Shown here one piece after another: positions 1 through 12,052 of a stretch of DNA of 64,000 nt; the first letter of the stretch is position 1; each line of letters starts with the position of its first letter. A program made the position numbers and the translations under genes. Origin of the DNA: Pseudoips prasinana (Eukaryota; Arthropoda; Insecta; Lepidoptera; Nolidae); NCBI GenBank assembly GCA_951640165.1, contig OX621260.1:17254001-17318000 (forward strand). Reading direction: 5' to 3'. Below the pieces are notes generated by a model. The model worked only from the letters and a program-made list of their open reading frames with translations, was not told the origin of the DNA and did not search any database.

Positions 1-1260
1 ACAGATGGCAGTATATCAACTGTAATTAACATTTTCAGAACTTTAAAAGGCTACAACGTTTAGAGATTTCATTTCGTACTTAGACTTAGATAATAGTGAT
101 TTTCTATAAGTTGGAACACCAGCAATTTAGAGTATTACTGGATATTATATATTTGGAGTATTATACTTGGAGCTTATAGAAAATTATGGATTCTTCTGAA
201 ATAATTAGTCATCGACACATATTAAAATTTTAAGTTATTCTTAAAACTGTATCTTACGCACCGACTGGAGTGAATTAGTTGCCAAAATGTTTCAATGCTG
301 ATATCGTTTTCTAGAATTTCTAAAAGGGGTCAATTATATCAAAATTAGTTTGAGAAAAAGAATCTAACTGTAAAGATAATGCTACGGCGTAGTATATTAG
401 ACCACTACGATTCTTATGAGTTCTACGGTGCTACGAAACTGCTACGAGTGCTTTTTTGTAGCGCTACTGCCTTGGTGCCGAAAGTAATAAAAATAATATT
501 GTTTCTTTTTAGTATACCATACTCATAAATGTACCAAAGGACTGACTCTTACAGAAATCAAATAAGTCCAGCATTCTAACAGAGCGTTTTGTTTATTAGA
601 TTGTCTTATATTATAGTCGCCAAAAACCGACTCAACGCTAAAAATATATTAATCGTCAACGTATTTATTTTAAAAAATGTAATGTATTAAAAAGTAACTC
701 GATGTGTATTAAAGCCATACCGTGGAGTGTATCGGTGAAGCCCTCAAGCACCTTTATCCGCTTACGTTACGCCTAAATAGACAAATCCCGGAAAAATTTA
801 AATCCTCCGGAAATCCACTTCATTCCTGAAAGAATTAAATTATGCTCGTTAAAAATCTAATACACATAGGCAGCTGTTATAGGTAATGTGTTAATGTTTT
901 AGATACGATTCGTTTCCGACTAGACATTTTGTTATAAATGTCATTAGCATATCAGGACAGCTTTCATTGCTTGGACCCAGAACTTCGACTTGGTTTTAAA
1001 TCATTTATTTTCAAAAAGCCAGAGCCACTTATATGAGAATATGACAATACATTTGGCAAATTTAATAAAGGTAACCGTCACCGAAACATATATAATATAT
1101 CCTTTTTAGGAAGGTATGTGTGATAGACACTCCACAGTTTCCATCTCAAATTTTGAAATTACGCTTACTACTTATTCTTATCTACTAGCACTCAATTGAT
1201 AGATGTTAGAAATTTCATGGTTCAATACCAATATTGACTACATAAATAGGATCAACTCTT
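1..1260. other. AT-rich DNA without a recognisable gene
   Basis: No open frame of convincing length or recognisable repeat is seen. One local oddity is a cluster of CTACG and its variants between about 381 and 480, resembling the CTACGG hairpin near 28.06 kb. It is probably a decayed repeat fragment. Confidence 0.5.
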
Positions 1261-1315
1261 TACAGTGATGTCAGACCTAGATGATGACACTCAGGGATAT
1301 ACTGACGACCTGCTA

Positions 1316-1625
1316 GTCATTTTTTTTTTATATCAGAGGGCGTCAAACGAGCAAGTGGGTCACCTGATGGTAAGTGAGCACCGCCGCCCATGGACACTCG
1401 CGACACCAGAGGAGTCGCGAGTGCGTTGCCGGCCTTTTAGAGTCAGCAAACAAGTGTTCCTGACCCTTCCCCCCACCCCAATGAGCTCTGGCGACCTTAC
1501 TCACACTCGGAAACACAACATTAAAATTATTAATGTTATTATTAAGGAATGTCTTCTGTAAGGTGGAGGTACTTCCCCAGTCGGGCTGCTCTTTGAGCGA
1601 ATGAACGCTATGCCCTACCTCTCTT
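1316..1625 (+). mobile_element. SINE-A copy
   Basis: The copy starts with a T-run, then a GC-rich block containing GTGGGTCACCTGATGG and CCGCCGCCCATGGACAC, and ends in the conserved GGTGGAGGTACTTCCCCAG tail. Four other copies lie at 35.4, 46.0, 54.7 and 61.3 kb, which shows directly that it is an interspersed repeat. The short open frame across it is a by-product of the repeat. Confidence 0.85.
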
Positions 1626-1819
1626 AAGGTCCTTGCCTCACCACCATCTCTATATTACTGCATATAAGTGCTGACTACATTGGTCCTTAAATTTAATTGT
1701 CCGAGCACGCGACCCGGACATCAGGTTTAATAGTTTGGAGCTTGCAACAAGTATATGGACAAACTCTACATATTTATTTGAAAAAGTAAGTCGGATCACA
1801 ACCAATTGGGTTCCTCAAA

Positions 1820-1960
1820 AATGGCCGACGTGGTGCCCAAACGGAGATGGTGTGATGACCTGAATTCGTTTTGTAACGACTGGCCTGAAATTGCAAAATA
1901 TAGGGGAATCAGGAAAACTAAGGGGAGGCCTTTTCTTAGCAGTGGGACACTATCATAGAC
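1820..1960 (+). mobile_element. Decayed RTE-like LINE C-terminus
   Basis: Read forward, this encodes a peptide with RRWCDDLNSF, NDWPEIAKYR and, after a frame change, GEAFSxQWDT. That is the layout of the end of RTE-type reverse-transcriptase polyproteins (tryptophan, two aspartates, then EAF-QQW). The frame is broken, so it is a dead fragment. Confidence 0.65.
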
Positions 1961-1964
1961 TAGA

Positions 1965-3515
1965 TAAAAAAAAGTCGGATCGCATTCTTAGATTTTATAT
2001 TTTTTTTATATTTTCGATAAATACATCAGTATTGAATTAAATTATTTAAGGCTCTTACTGAAATCATGGTAGCTGTATAACAGGATACGTGAGCAAAATG
2101 TTCCATGGGACTAATTTAACACAAGCTAACATACTACTCGACCGATCACAATGACTAGAACTTCGCCAATATATCAAATGCTCTAGAGACTCATTATAAT
2201 AATATATTTCGAACTTACACACTTAATGTAAATCTCCATCATGTATTTACTTTATATCCATTAACAAATTATCTTATTATCAGCATTCGAACTTACACTG
2301 ATTGTATATTAAAGTTTCATTTAATACGAAATCAACACCTCCATGGGCCCATAACTAGATGTAGATCTGTAAACAATTGTTTACGTTACGTAGCTAGTCG
2401 TGCAGTAAGTTTATAAAAGTATGACCAAAAAAGTGCTATAAACGGACCACAACCAGCCATGGCAACCTTCAAGCCCATTCCTTTCTTAGAGACCGGAAAT
2501 GCACCTACGACGCTCTGATGTTACGAGACTCCATGGAAAGTAAGAATTTTTTAATAAAATTTACGGTTTAGTAGTTTTTCCAACAACATTAAAAATCATT
2601 TTAAGAACAGCTTTGCACACACATGTGTAGAGTAATTGAAATACTAATAACGGCTGTTGGAAAATCAACAAAATGTAAAATCTTTTTTATATTACAATGA
2701 CATTATTATTTTTAAAAGGACAGTGTGGTGCAACTTTCAGAGGCAGAATACGAAATACTGACGTAATAGAGCGTCTATGTGAAGATTTCTTCTTTTTCGA
2801 TGACGTATGGTGCGATCACATTTGTAATTGTGTGCATGTTACATAGATAATCTCCATCTCAGTCTTTCTATTCAATATTATTGTGAGAAGATTAAGCTCC
2901 AAATAGGCTTGAGTTATAAAACAACACCCTTTGAAAATAGAACTAAAAATAACCACATTATTTATTTCGACATCGACGAGTATTCCCGCTATATTTGTAG
3001 TCCTGGAATCGTATAATATGAGTTACCATCAGTTATAACAAGGCCGGTCCGGTTCACCTTCGGTCCGTTCGCTCGGGGCGCGCCCTAATACCAATGCACT
3101 TCCGCTTTATTAAATTTCTTCGCAAACACACTTTTATTGTCGACGTCCAACGATCTTTGTAAAGGACATCGTTGTCTTCGGCCGTTTGTATCGTATGCAA
3201 ATACAAGCACAAATGGGGACCACCCTTACTACGTTTTATGATTTTTATGGGCGAAAGTGCTCGCATAAAATATGAAGTATTCGTATCTACCTAGAGTTGA
3301 TACCAAAGAAATATTCATGTCGACACTCTACATACATATAAATGAATAACAATGAGTTTGCATTAAACATTAATGGACATGTTACGTTTCGTATTTAACT
3401 GCAAATGGTAATGAGTCAACTGTGGCGAAATTGTTATTTTTATTTCGAATTCATGATGATGATATACGTCGCATATTAATTGATGATTTCGTAAAATGTA
3501 TGACATTATTGTTGA
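1965..3515. other. AT-rich DNA, nothing recognised
   Basis: Only short open frames occur and none has a recognisable motif. A GC-richer island at about 3050-3250 shows no splice or start context I can support. Confidence 0.45.
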
Positions 3516-3517
3516 AA

Positions 3518-3667
3518 TATACATACAGACAAACAGCCACACAGACAAAAATTCTAAAACTATATTTTTGGCTTTGATGTCGATTGTAGATCACGCCCCA
3601 AGTATCCTTTTAAAAAAATATTCAATGTACAGTTTTGAATTTCCTACGATTTTATTATATGTATAGA
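3518..3667 (-). mobile_element. Helitron A, 5'-terminal fragment
   Basis: This repeats the 5' end of the complete copy at 4182-4502, including TTTCCTACGATTTTATTATA and the TATAGA edge. The 3' end with its hairpin is missing. It lies 515 bp from the complete copy in the same orientation. Confidence 0.75.
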
Positions 3668-4181
3668 CTATTCTCTGTGTACGGACGGGGTTGAACAATA
3701 AAGAATATTTTCGCTCAAATAGGATCCCGACTGGGAAAGTACTAAATACTGCAGCTATAATCATTCTATGTGAGTAAGCTTTCCTGAGTAAATCGGGGAG
3801 GGGGGATAGGCCAATGCGTGAGTGACGCCTTGAGTATTACTAACATCTACACGTTACGGTAATGAAATTCTTGTTTGCAGAAAAAAGACATTAGTAATTT
3901 AACTACAATACTTTATATATAGAATGCGAAGTCGATTTTAATCAAAGATAGCAACTATCTATAAGATCATAATGTAAACTATGATTTACATTAATCGAAG
4001 ACGAGCAAGTTTTTCTTAATCATAAAATGCACTACATACAAATAACACATTATAGATGTAATTTTTTGAGATTATTTTGTTTTTAAGTATTTTTCTTTAT
4101 GAAGGAAAAGTATTTGTATCATGTAATTTGGGATCTATGATGTTTTTTATAATATAATTAAATATACATATGTATATTGTT
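3668..4181. other. AT-rich spacer
   Basis: It separates two Helitron A copies. No gene or repeat is recognised. Confidence 0.4.
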
Positions 4182-4502
4182 ACTAGCTGTGCCCCGCGGT
4201 TTTACCCGCGTTAACCTTTATAAATTATCACTGCTACTCCCCCATAGGTGATAGCGTGATAATATGTAGCCTATATGTTGACCCGAGCTATTAGTAATAT
4301 TCATGCAAAATTTGAAGTAAATCCATGCAGTACTTTTTGAGTTTAGCCCGGACATACATACAGACAAACAGACACACAGACAAAATTTCTAAAAACTAAA
4401 TTTTGGCTTCGATATCGATTATAGTTCACGCCCCAAGTATCCTTTTAAAAAAATATTCAATGTACAGTTTTGACTTTCCTACGATTTTATTATATGTATA
4501 GA
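4182..4502 (-). mobile_element. Helitron A, complete short non-autonomous copy
   Basis: On the minus strand the element begins TCTATACATATAATAAAATC directly after an A and ends in a CGCGGGTAAAACCGCG hairpin followed about 10 nt later by CTAGT. A TC start, a 3' hairpin, a CTRRT end and insertion between A and T are the structural marks of Helitrons. At about 320 bp it has no Rep/helicase gene, so it would need factors from elsewhere. The same family recurs at 3.5, 36.0 and 56.2-57.7 kb. Confidence 0.75.
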
Positions 4503-5008
4503 TTAGCATAGTGAACCGAGTGGCTAAAACTTGCGGAAAAAATCTTATTGGCTGTTGTCAGTGCCTTAACCAACCATTTAGTAGGTACATAAAATCTATG
4601 TTACGTATAAGTCAGCGCGATGGTTCTTCACGCCGACTTATAGCTTCGTAATGAAGTTGTCGCCGCGCGTGTGTGTGTATGACGTCAATACATAAACTTG
4701 TTCGTGTGTGGGTGATCGCCATATTGTCGGTCTCAGGGTAGGTGCAGGTTGTGAACTAAAGGTCTTAGCGATCCATAATCACTTTTCATACAATTTCCTT
4801 CGATGGCGAAAGCGTAAATTTACTATAGGGCTGGCGACTAACATCTTTATTTACGAGAGCCTACACTACTGTAACATTTTTTAATTTATTTTAGAATAAA
4901 ACTTAATAAACATTTTTAAAGTATCAGTAAAAAGAATACAATATAATAATAAAATGTTCATGTCTTTCTACTGATTTTTTACGTGTTATCGACACTGAAC
5001 ATTGACAG

Positions 5009-5201
5009 TACATGTGACACAGCGGTCAAGTCAGTCGCCTCGCCACTTCGTGTCTCGATATTTATGGGACTAACTATTTGTGTGTCCCATAAATAGTGGT
5101 TTTTAGTGTGAATGTACTTTGTGCCCGTCAACTATATGTTTGTAAACTACCCCGCGACACATGGATTAGTTACCCTTATGTGGGCATTGGCTTAAAAAAA
5201 T
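5009..5201 (+). mobile_element. SINE-F copy (tRNA-derived head)
   Basis: A tRNA-like head (GCAGCGGTCAAGTCAGTCGC, then CCACTTCGTGTC) is followed by a body with ACTATTTGTGTG and TATGTTTGTAAA and ends in an A-run. Other copies lie at 20.4, 26.5, 29.8, 30.9, 33.1, 48.4 and 55.9 kb. Confidence 0.75.
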
Positions 5202-5779
5202 CAGAGAAATTTCACTCAAAAATTTAATTCAACCTATTTTTTATGTAATTATTATTTAAAATTATTAAACTTTTACCATAATCATAATAAAATACTGTGT
5301 GTCAACCTATTATTTTTTTTTATTTGAGAAATAAATTTGTATTTATATTGTTGCATGCTTCCAAATTAACACCTTTGTAAATTAAGTTAATTTAATGATT
5401 ATCTGTGCTTATAGACATTAACATATTTTATTATAATATTTTAAATAAACAAAAAATAATTTTAAATAAACACTTTGTCTTGCTTTCTTTATTTCTTTCT
5501 TCAATACAATTCCTATTTCAAATTATTTTTGAAAGTAAGGGACATCCCTGATATTGGCAGCACACTCAGACTGAAGGTTCTCGAACAAATTGCCGTGATG
5601 CCCCGCCATATTAGGTTAACATCCCCCACCTTCGCTTCTACTTAACTTCAACTCCTAAATTCACTATTTCATTGTCATAATTTACTTAAAGTGGCAATAA
5701 AGATGATTAGACCTGATCAACGTGACTTGGTAGACTTCATTATATTCTTGACATGATAACTTAGGAACTATTATATATT
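5202..5779. other. AT-rich DNA
   Basis: No gene is recognised. The first 280 bp are almost pure A/T. A small GC-richer part near 5550-5660 is not identified. Confidence 0.4.
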
Positions 5780-5915
5780 ATCTATATAAGTAGGTATTTA
5801 CAAAAGAAAAGTAGTATGTGTAGTATATCAGTTACCTGGTTTCCAAAGTACAAGGTCTGCTTAGTTTAGGATCAGATGATCATGTGTGTGAACAGCTATT
5901 ACTAACAACGACAAT
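5780..5915 (+). mobile_element. SINE-D tail fragment
   Basis: It contains TATCTATATAAGTAGGTATT, CTGGTTTCCAAAGTACAAG and GGATCAGATGATC, the 3' body of SINE-D seen at 32.7 and 55.3 kb. The tRNA-like head is absent. Confidence 0.6.
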
Positions 5916-6339
5916 GTTTTGGTATAGTTTGTCAGATGATATTCAAAGTTTAAAGTTTGAAATGGGACATAATAAGAGTCAAAATTTCTGAGTTGAAAAC
6001 AAATCGCCGTGAAACATAGGTGATATTTATTTATACGGTGTTTTTAGATAATAACTAAAAAAATTACAAAATACCAGTCCCATTTTTCTCCAAATTTGAA
6101 ACTTCGGACAATAAAGCAATAATAATGTTGATAAAAGTTATATGAATAAAATTAATTGAAAGTCTAAAAAATGTAGAAAGATTTTAGAAATTTTCACTTA
6201 ATTTTATACATATACTTTTATTATATTGTATTTTTTATTCTTTTTAGTAATCGTATTGAATATCCTGTTATTATTTGAAAAATTATAACCTTATATTTAC
6301 TCATAAACAATGATACTTAGTTGTCACACAATAATAGTG

Positions 6340-6490
6340 CAGCTCATTACTGTCCCACTGCAGGACAAGGGCGTACTCTGCCAGACTAGACCAAATGCCA
6401 TCAGTAACATTTTCGAGAACTCACCAAGTCACTCACCAGTCAGTAATGCCACCTTTGTTTGAACTGGAGATCACTATGTCCACAGTCTAA
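6340..6490 (-). mobile_element. LINE 3'-terminal fragment, degenerate
   Basis: The GTCCCACTGCAGGACAAGGG core resembles the GTCCACTGCTGGACAAAGG core at the end of the RTE copies in this window. The rest is too diverged to align by eye. Confidence 0.4.
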
Positions 6491-6499
6491 ACACTGGGC

Positions 6500-7370
6500 G
6501 CTCTTACTTATATTGTACTAGACTTAATTAGAGTAATATTAAGTTATCCTATGAAGCATGTTTCTCATTCAACAATTTTCTCCTTAGATCGTAAAACAGA
6601 CTCACATTCATCCAAGTTTTTAATTGAAAAACTTTTTCTGTAATGCGTCAGTATTAGTTTGAAATATTTAACCGTAACAAACAGGAGTAAAAACTATAAT
6701 CAATATACCGAGCCCTACATTTTTCATTAACGGAGGTAAGGGTGTGGGGAATAAATGCCAGTGCTTCAGTAGGGAAAGTTAGGGTGGCGGGCAAGTCAAG
6801 GGGTGAGGTAGGCGGCGTAGAACAATAGCCACCATGACATTTAGCATGGAAGCGATTGTCACGGCCCGTTAGACTCGCGAGCCATCGGGCGTACTGCCGT
6901 TCTTCGCATAGGTACCCTCAAATACTGATCCTCATAGGTTGTCCTCTTCTTTTATATAATCTCTTAGACGATTTAAACGTCTTCAATTACTCGGTAACCC
7001 TAAAATTAAAAAAGAATGTCTACACCAGACGTTAAAATACAATAAAATGAAAATGTAATGGGCGGCGTACTTTTCCTACGAAGTTTTGAGATCAACACAG
7101 CGTTTCGTGATTCGGGTTACGTAAGTCAGATGGGCACGAACGGCATTAAGAGTTTGCGAACGATATCAACGAGTAATATTGAGCTCATAAGCAGTAACAT
7201 AAGGATGTGAACGAAAACATAAACTGTTTAAATATTTTAGGCACATTTTCCGTGCAAAAAGCAAAGCGGAAAAGTTTATTGGAAGAATAAATTGGGACTA
7301 AAAAGCAGGGCGCGCTGCTCGAGTTTCTTTCGAGGGTGGGAAAAAACAAATTGTTGCTAGATGGTAAGTA
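6500..7370. other. No gene recognised
   Basis: Mixed-composition DNA. The section from 6710 to 7160 is less AT-rich and not obviously repetitive. I see no motif that supports a gene. Confidence 0.4.
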
Positions 7371-7650
7371 ATGCCAGGGACGTGCCGCAACGAGTCGAAT
7401 TACTTCATTTTACTTGGTCGGCCTGCAGGTGTGGCCGCTACACCGGCCGCACGCCGCGTACCCGCAATCAAATTAAATTTTAATTGCCGAATTAAGTACA
7501 TTAATGGTGGGTTTTTTCGACGCTCTGCAAACAAGTTAATTAAATTTTGCTCTTGCAGTAAAACTTGCATACAAAAAACAGACAAAATTTTATCTGGGAT
7601 GTCAGCATTCGCAGAAACAAATTTGTAAAATATGCAAGGTATATGAGGCA
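7371..7650. promoter_or_regulatory. Candidate conserved non-coding element
   Basis: A non-repetitive block of balanced composition surrounded by repeats. It contains several TAATT/ATTAA homeodomain-type cores, for example in AATCAAATTAAATTTTAATT. Open frames exist on both strands (85 and 61 codons) but carry no known motif. The regulatory role is inference from composition and context only. Confidence 0.25.
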
Positions 7651-7777
7651 GCGTAAGATAGCTTTTGTTTCTGAATCTATCAGTGATAGAATTATTTATT
7701 GAACTTTACGACAACCAAAAGGATAACTATCTACTTTATTTGGACAAATAGAACATAACAACAGTACTTACTTCCTA

Positions 7778-8010
7778 TCGTATGGGCAGTGGTTACCCTG
7801 GTGTCAGAATGGTCCAAGTCGCCCAGTAGGCGTCTGACATGGCTTAACGACTGTTGCGTAGTGACTACAACTGGGACCGGCAGCTGAACGTGCCCTCCGA
7901 AGCTAGGTGACGCGCAGAAATTAAACCTGTTCGGTGGTCACCTATCTATGTACTGACCGCGATCCTAGTTGCTTAACGTTACCAATCACATACGGACCGG
8001 TGAGACCCTC
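7778..8010 (+). mobile_element. Repeat R copy
   Basis: Interspersed repeat with landmarks GTGGTTACCCTGGTGTCAG, GCCCAGTAGGC and GGACCGGCAGCTGAACGTG. Other copies lie at 30.6, 31.8, 45.5 and 53.9 kb (the last reversed). No coding frame or tRNA-like head is recognised, so its class is unknown. Confidence 0.75.
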
Positions 8011-8043
8011 GACCTCGACCCTCGATACAACAACAACTACACT

Positions 8044-8245
8044 AGGTTGCAAAAGTGCAAAAGTGTCTGCGCAAACACAGGGATACTTTCATTTTCATCC
8101 CTCTCATGATCCGGTGGGATGACAAGCGACACGACCAGAAAGATGTCAGGTGCAAACCCGATGACTTTACGTGCTCTCCGAGACACCTCCCATACCGCCA
8201 TCTCCCAGACTTCGAGCCAATACTGAGAATATTGTCTTTGAATTG
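8044..8245 (-). mobile_element. SINE-C fragment
   Basis: Shares GCGCAAACACAGGG, a GATCCGGTGGGATGAC-like segment, ACGTGCTCTCCGAG and CCCAGACTTCG with the fuller SINE-C copies at 33.6 and 18.6 kb. The tRNA-like head is missing. Confidence 0.75.
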
Positions 8246-8344
8246 ACATACACATGGAGAAAGTACACGGATGATGTCGCGTGGCATTGTGGCAATAACA
8301 TTCTATAATGAGCAAATTCAAATACACAAATGTTATACACACAT

Positions 8345-8450
8345 AGACTCACGTCTGTTTCCCAGAGGGGTAGGCAGAGACAACGGATTTCCATTTGTCA
8401 CGATCTTTGCGCACCTGTATTCCCTCATTTACTTTCATTATATATATAGA
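8345..8450 (-). mobile_element. LINE C-terminal fragment
   Basis: Matches the start of the longer copies at 23.5 and 34.6 kb (TTTCCCAGAGGGGTAGGCAG, then a GTCACGATCTTTGC-like segment). It ends in an AT repeat. Confidence 0.6.
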
Positions 8451-8729
8451 TGTTGTAAATCGGAAAAATTGCAATTTCTGATATACTAGGACATGATATC
8501 TTAGGGAACCATTAGCCAGCCATCCGAAAATACTGAATATTATTGAAAATGAAAAATTACTGTAGTGGAAATGTTCAGTCTGGGCCATCTAACGAGGCAA
8601 TTAAAGTTGAATGAACTCTATACTCCTTTAGAAGCTATTGGCAAAGGATCTCGATAATAATAATCTACAGTTGTCGTATAAAACCTATTTTTATTGTATT
8701 GGATGGATGGATACAATTAATATTATTAT

Positions 8730-9140
8730 ACTAGCTGTGCCCGCGACTTTGTCCGCACATTCTAATGACTCCGTAAATGTTACATCAGAATATCTTTAAT
8801 ATTTTGTCTCTTGTCGCAAACTTATAAATCATTCACATAACCCTTATATATTTCCATATAAACTTTCATCACCTATCCCTTATTGATAATTTACACCCTT
8901 GAGGGGTAAAACTTTTACAAACATTGAATTTCATATTTATTTATATCGAATCAACAGCCTTAAAATATTTTTCAATCCCCAGTTTCAACCCTTACAACTC
9001 GTTTTTCGCATTAAAAAGTAGCCAATGTCCTGTCTCAGGCTCTAGATTATCTGTGTACCAAATTTCATTTAAATCCGAACCGTAGTTTTAGCGTGACAAA
9101 CAGACAGAGTTACTTTCACATTTATAATATTAGTAAGGAT
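8730..9140 (-). mobile_element. Helitron B, apparently complete
   Basis: Read on the minus strand it runs from TCCTTACTAATATTATAAAT to GTCGCGGGCACAGCTAGT. Length is about 410 bp with no coding capacity. A second full-length copy is at 41.1 kb and a 3' fragment at 35.9 kb. The terminal layout matches Lep1-type Helitrons of Lepidoptera. Confidence 0.75.
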
Positions 9141-9185
9141 TTTTAGGATTGCCATGACATGCCTGAAGAGAAAAGAAAACTGTCT

Positions 9186-9330
9186 CATATGAGGTCACAC
9201 ACACACTATACACACACAGCCATCTAATCCCAAACTAAGCAGAGCTTGTACTATGGAAACCAGATAACTGATATATTACATATACCACTTTTCTTTTATA
9301 AATACATACTTATATAGACAATTTGTTAAA
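9186..9330 (-). mobile_element. SINE-D tail fragment
   Basis: It contains ATCCCAAACTAAGCAGAGCT, CTATGGAAACCAGATAACTG and ATACATACTTATATAGA, the SINE-D 3' body in reverse. It is preceded by a short CA repeat. Confidence 0.65.
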
Positions 9331-9609
9331 AACGACGTGAGAGGGCTGTTTCTTTTAACAGTGTAATCATTTAATAGTATTTTATTTTGGTAGAAAAAAC
9401 ACGAAAGTTAGTAAAGTAAATTATAAACCGGACAAAAGATTTATCCATTACCTCAAGCTATATAAAGTAAATTGCTTCATTATTGACTGTTGTAAGAAAC
9501 ATCTCCAGTGTTTTGTTTTTATAATTTTTATTATGGATTACTAGGAAGAACTTAAAGTCAGTAGAAGCAGTATAATAATAATAAATACGGCCTGGAGGAT
9601 AGGCCGTAT

Positions 9610-9792
9610 TTAGGCCACGGCGGTCAGTCTCAATAGAGACTAGCTAATTGCAAAGGACATATTATAGTGCACAAGTGTGTGCGCAAACACAGGGGCATAT
9701 TCTATTTTATCAGTCTCATGATCCGATGGGTCGACTAGCGACACGACCGGAAGGAGATTAGGTTAGGCAGAACCGACGGTTTTACGTGCTCT
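9610..9792 (-). mobile_element. SINE-C fragment
   Basis: It contains CCACGGCGGTCAGTCTC, ACATATTATAGTGCACAAGT and TTTTACGTGCTC, as in the other SINE-C copies. Confidence 0.7.
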
Positions 9793-10671
9793 AGTAAATT
9801 ATATAGAACTATAGTTTAGTTTATATATTATTTTTTTAATATACATTTTAAGTAGGTACTTGTTAAACAAATTATACAGGTGAAATATATTTACTCTGAT
9901 ATATGCTTCAGCTAACTGATGAATCCTATTTGCGCCGAAATTATTTACAGTGAATCTCCTTTTTAGACGTATAACTTCTTGGATTTCACTATTATTTTTT
10001 ATGACTTTTAACATTTTTATTAAGATAAGTCTGGGATTTAGGTAGAACGTTACAACTTTAAGTAGGTACTGAGAAAACTGAGACGAGGTATTTTTAAACT
10101 GCTATGCTATACTGGTATAAAAGGGTTGATTCAGGGTTATTTTATATCATGTCCAGTTCAAAATCCTAATATAGATAGTTATTTTTTAACAGAAGATACA
10201 CATCCAAACTGGCCTGTTAGTTTATACCCGTATAACCAATAATTTAATTAAATAACAGTTAAAATATACCTCTTTTCAGCCGTTCCGTTAATTACCGAAT
10301 GTTAACATAACATTTCCCTTTATATATTATTTAGTTTAAGCTTAAATTATTTTTTACGCCTTCTATTGGCAAAACATAGCGAACATGTATTTCTATTTTT
10401 TATCATCTATTGTACCTTATACCTATGTTTACAAAAATTAAGATTATGATTATAATTAATCATCTAAAACAACAAATGCTGAATAATATTTATAATTTAA
10501 GCAATAAATCTAACAAATAAATATTTTTCTTCACTAACTCTAGCACTTTATTAGCTTTATTTAACCCTTTCCTGGGCAGTGGGGATATAGTTACCACCAC
10601 ATTTTGAACTCTATTAGCTTATAATAAGGTCCAAAACCAATGAATTAGAAATATACCTACTGCCTGTTAAA
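9793..10671. other. AT-rich DNA, no gene recognised
   Basis: Very AT-rich throughout with only chance open frames. Confidence 0.45.
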
Positions 10672-11144
10672 TCCTACTAATATTATAAATGATAGAGTTT
10701 GTGAGTATGGATCGACTCTTTCACGCAAAATCTACCGAACGGATCTTGATGAAACTTGTAGTAATATAGCTTATATATTCAAATCACATATAGGCTAAGA
10801 AAGACGTCCACTGCTGGACAAAGGCCTCCCCCAAAGATCTCCACAATTGCCAGTCTTGCGCTATCCGCATCCAGCAAACCCTCACAAGATCGTCGGTCCA
10901 CCTTGTAGGGGGCCTGCCCACGCTGCGTCTTCCGGTCCGTGGTCGCCACTCGAGAACCTTTCTGCCCCAGCAGCTGTCAGCTTTAGGAGCTATGTGCCCT
11001 TCCCACTGCCACTTCAGCTTGGCAATTCTTACGGCTATGTCGGTTACTCTGTCCAGCAGTAGACGTCTTTCGGCTGATATGATAATGATGATATTGGCTA
11101 TAATTTACAATGTTTAACACGGGTAAAATCATGGGCACAGCTAG
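10672..11144 (+). mobile_element. Helitron (Lep1-like) interrupted by an RTE insertion
   Basis: It starts TCCTACTAATATTATAAATG after an A and ends GGGCACAGCTAG followed by T. Joining 10672-10796 with 11100-11144 gives a continuous short Helitron of about 170 bp. The middle is the RTE-derived insert listed separately. Confidence 0.75.
10797..11090 (-). mobile_element. RTE-type LINE 3' fragment with inverted end
   Basis: Most of it matches the 3' end of the large RTE copy at 56.3 kb. At its right end the terminal segment is present again in opposite orientation (GTCCAGCAGTAGACGTCTTT against AAGACGTCCACTGCTGGAC). ATATAGGCT at 10788-10796 and ATATTGGCT at 11091-11099 look like a 9-bp target duplication with one mismatch. 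Confidence 0.8.
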
Positions 11145-11734
11145 TAAATAAGTACTTTAATAAAGACTCATCAATACAGATGTGCCCTTATAATGTTTAC
11201 GTTCATAACATTCTGGTTAAGATAAACAAATAGTATTCACTGATATAGTCCATGTTTCAAGAGATAAGAAATAGCATATGATATGAACCAAACGGATTTC
11301 CTTTATTATTAGATAATGTCCCATTACATCCATTCTAGTGCAGTCACGACCAGAAGCTAGTAGATAACAATTCGTTCTATTAATTAAATAATAATTCGTG
11401 TGGGCAGTTTTAATGTTTCTAATCGCATTATAGCACTGTAACGTGATTATACGACTGTTATCTGATAACTACAACCACATACGACAGCTTAACTTGTCCT
11501 CTTATTGGTGCTCAGAAATTAAAGGTTCGAATTTTATCTATAGACAGTCCGTGCGCTTAGAAGGCGATCACTGATTGCTTACAATCAGACGTGATAATCA
11601 TTTCACTGTTTATACTACTCTTAAAGATTCTATGTGTGCGACAAACATCCTATTATTGTCCTAGATATAACTTATATAAGACAAGTCTTCATGTTCTTTT
11701 TTGATATTATTTGTATTCGATTGATGAATACTGA

Positions 11735-11905
11735 CCTGTGGTCTAGTGATTAGTGACCATGACTGCTAAACCAGAGGGCGTGGGTTTGAGTCTCACCCGG
11801 GACCAATATATGTGTGATGAACACGATTACTTGTTCTGTGTCTTGAAGTAAATTATCTTCAATATGTATATAGAAACATATAAGTATGTTTATCAGTTGA
11901 CGGGG
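11735..11905 (+). mobile_element. SINE-E copy (tRNA-derived)
   Basis: A tRNA-like head (GTGGTCTAGTGATTAGTGAC, then a GGTTTGAGTC box) leads into a body with TGTGTGATGAACACGATTAC and ATAAGTATGTTTATCAG. Related copies lie at 14.4-14.9, 26.8 (reversed) and 58.2 kb. Confidence 0.75.
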
Positions 11906-11990
11906 CGTTTGGTGTGGTTGGTACATACTAGCTTTTTACGCCGCAGCGCAGGTCGTGGGGTCGGTTCCCACTCAGGACAGATATCCAGTC
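11906..11990 (+). mobile_element. SINE-D head fragment
   Basis: It has the SINE-D start (GTGGTTGGTAC), a B-box-like GGTCGGTTCCCA and CAGGACAGATA. It is truncated soon after and runs into a short repeat of TTAATTGTCTATGTATT. Confidence 0.55.
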
Positions 11991-12052
11991 TGTTTAATTA
12001 ATTGTCTATGTATTGATATTAATTGTCTATGTATTTATCTATGTATTGATTT

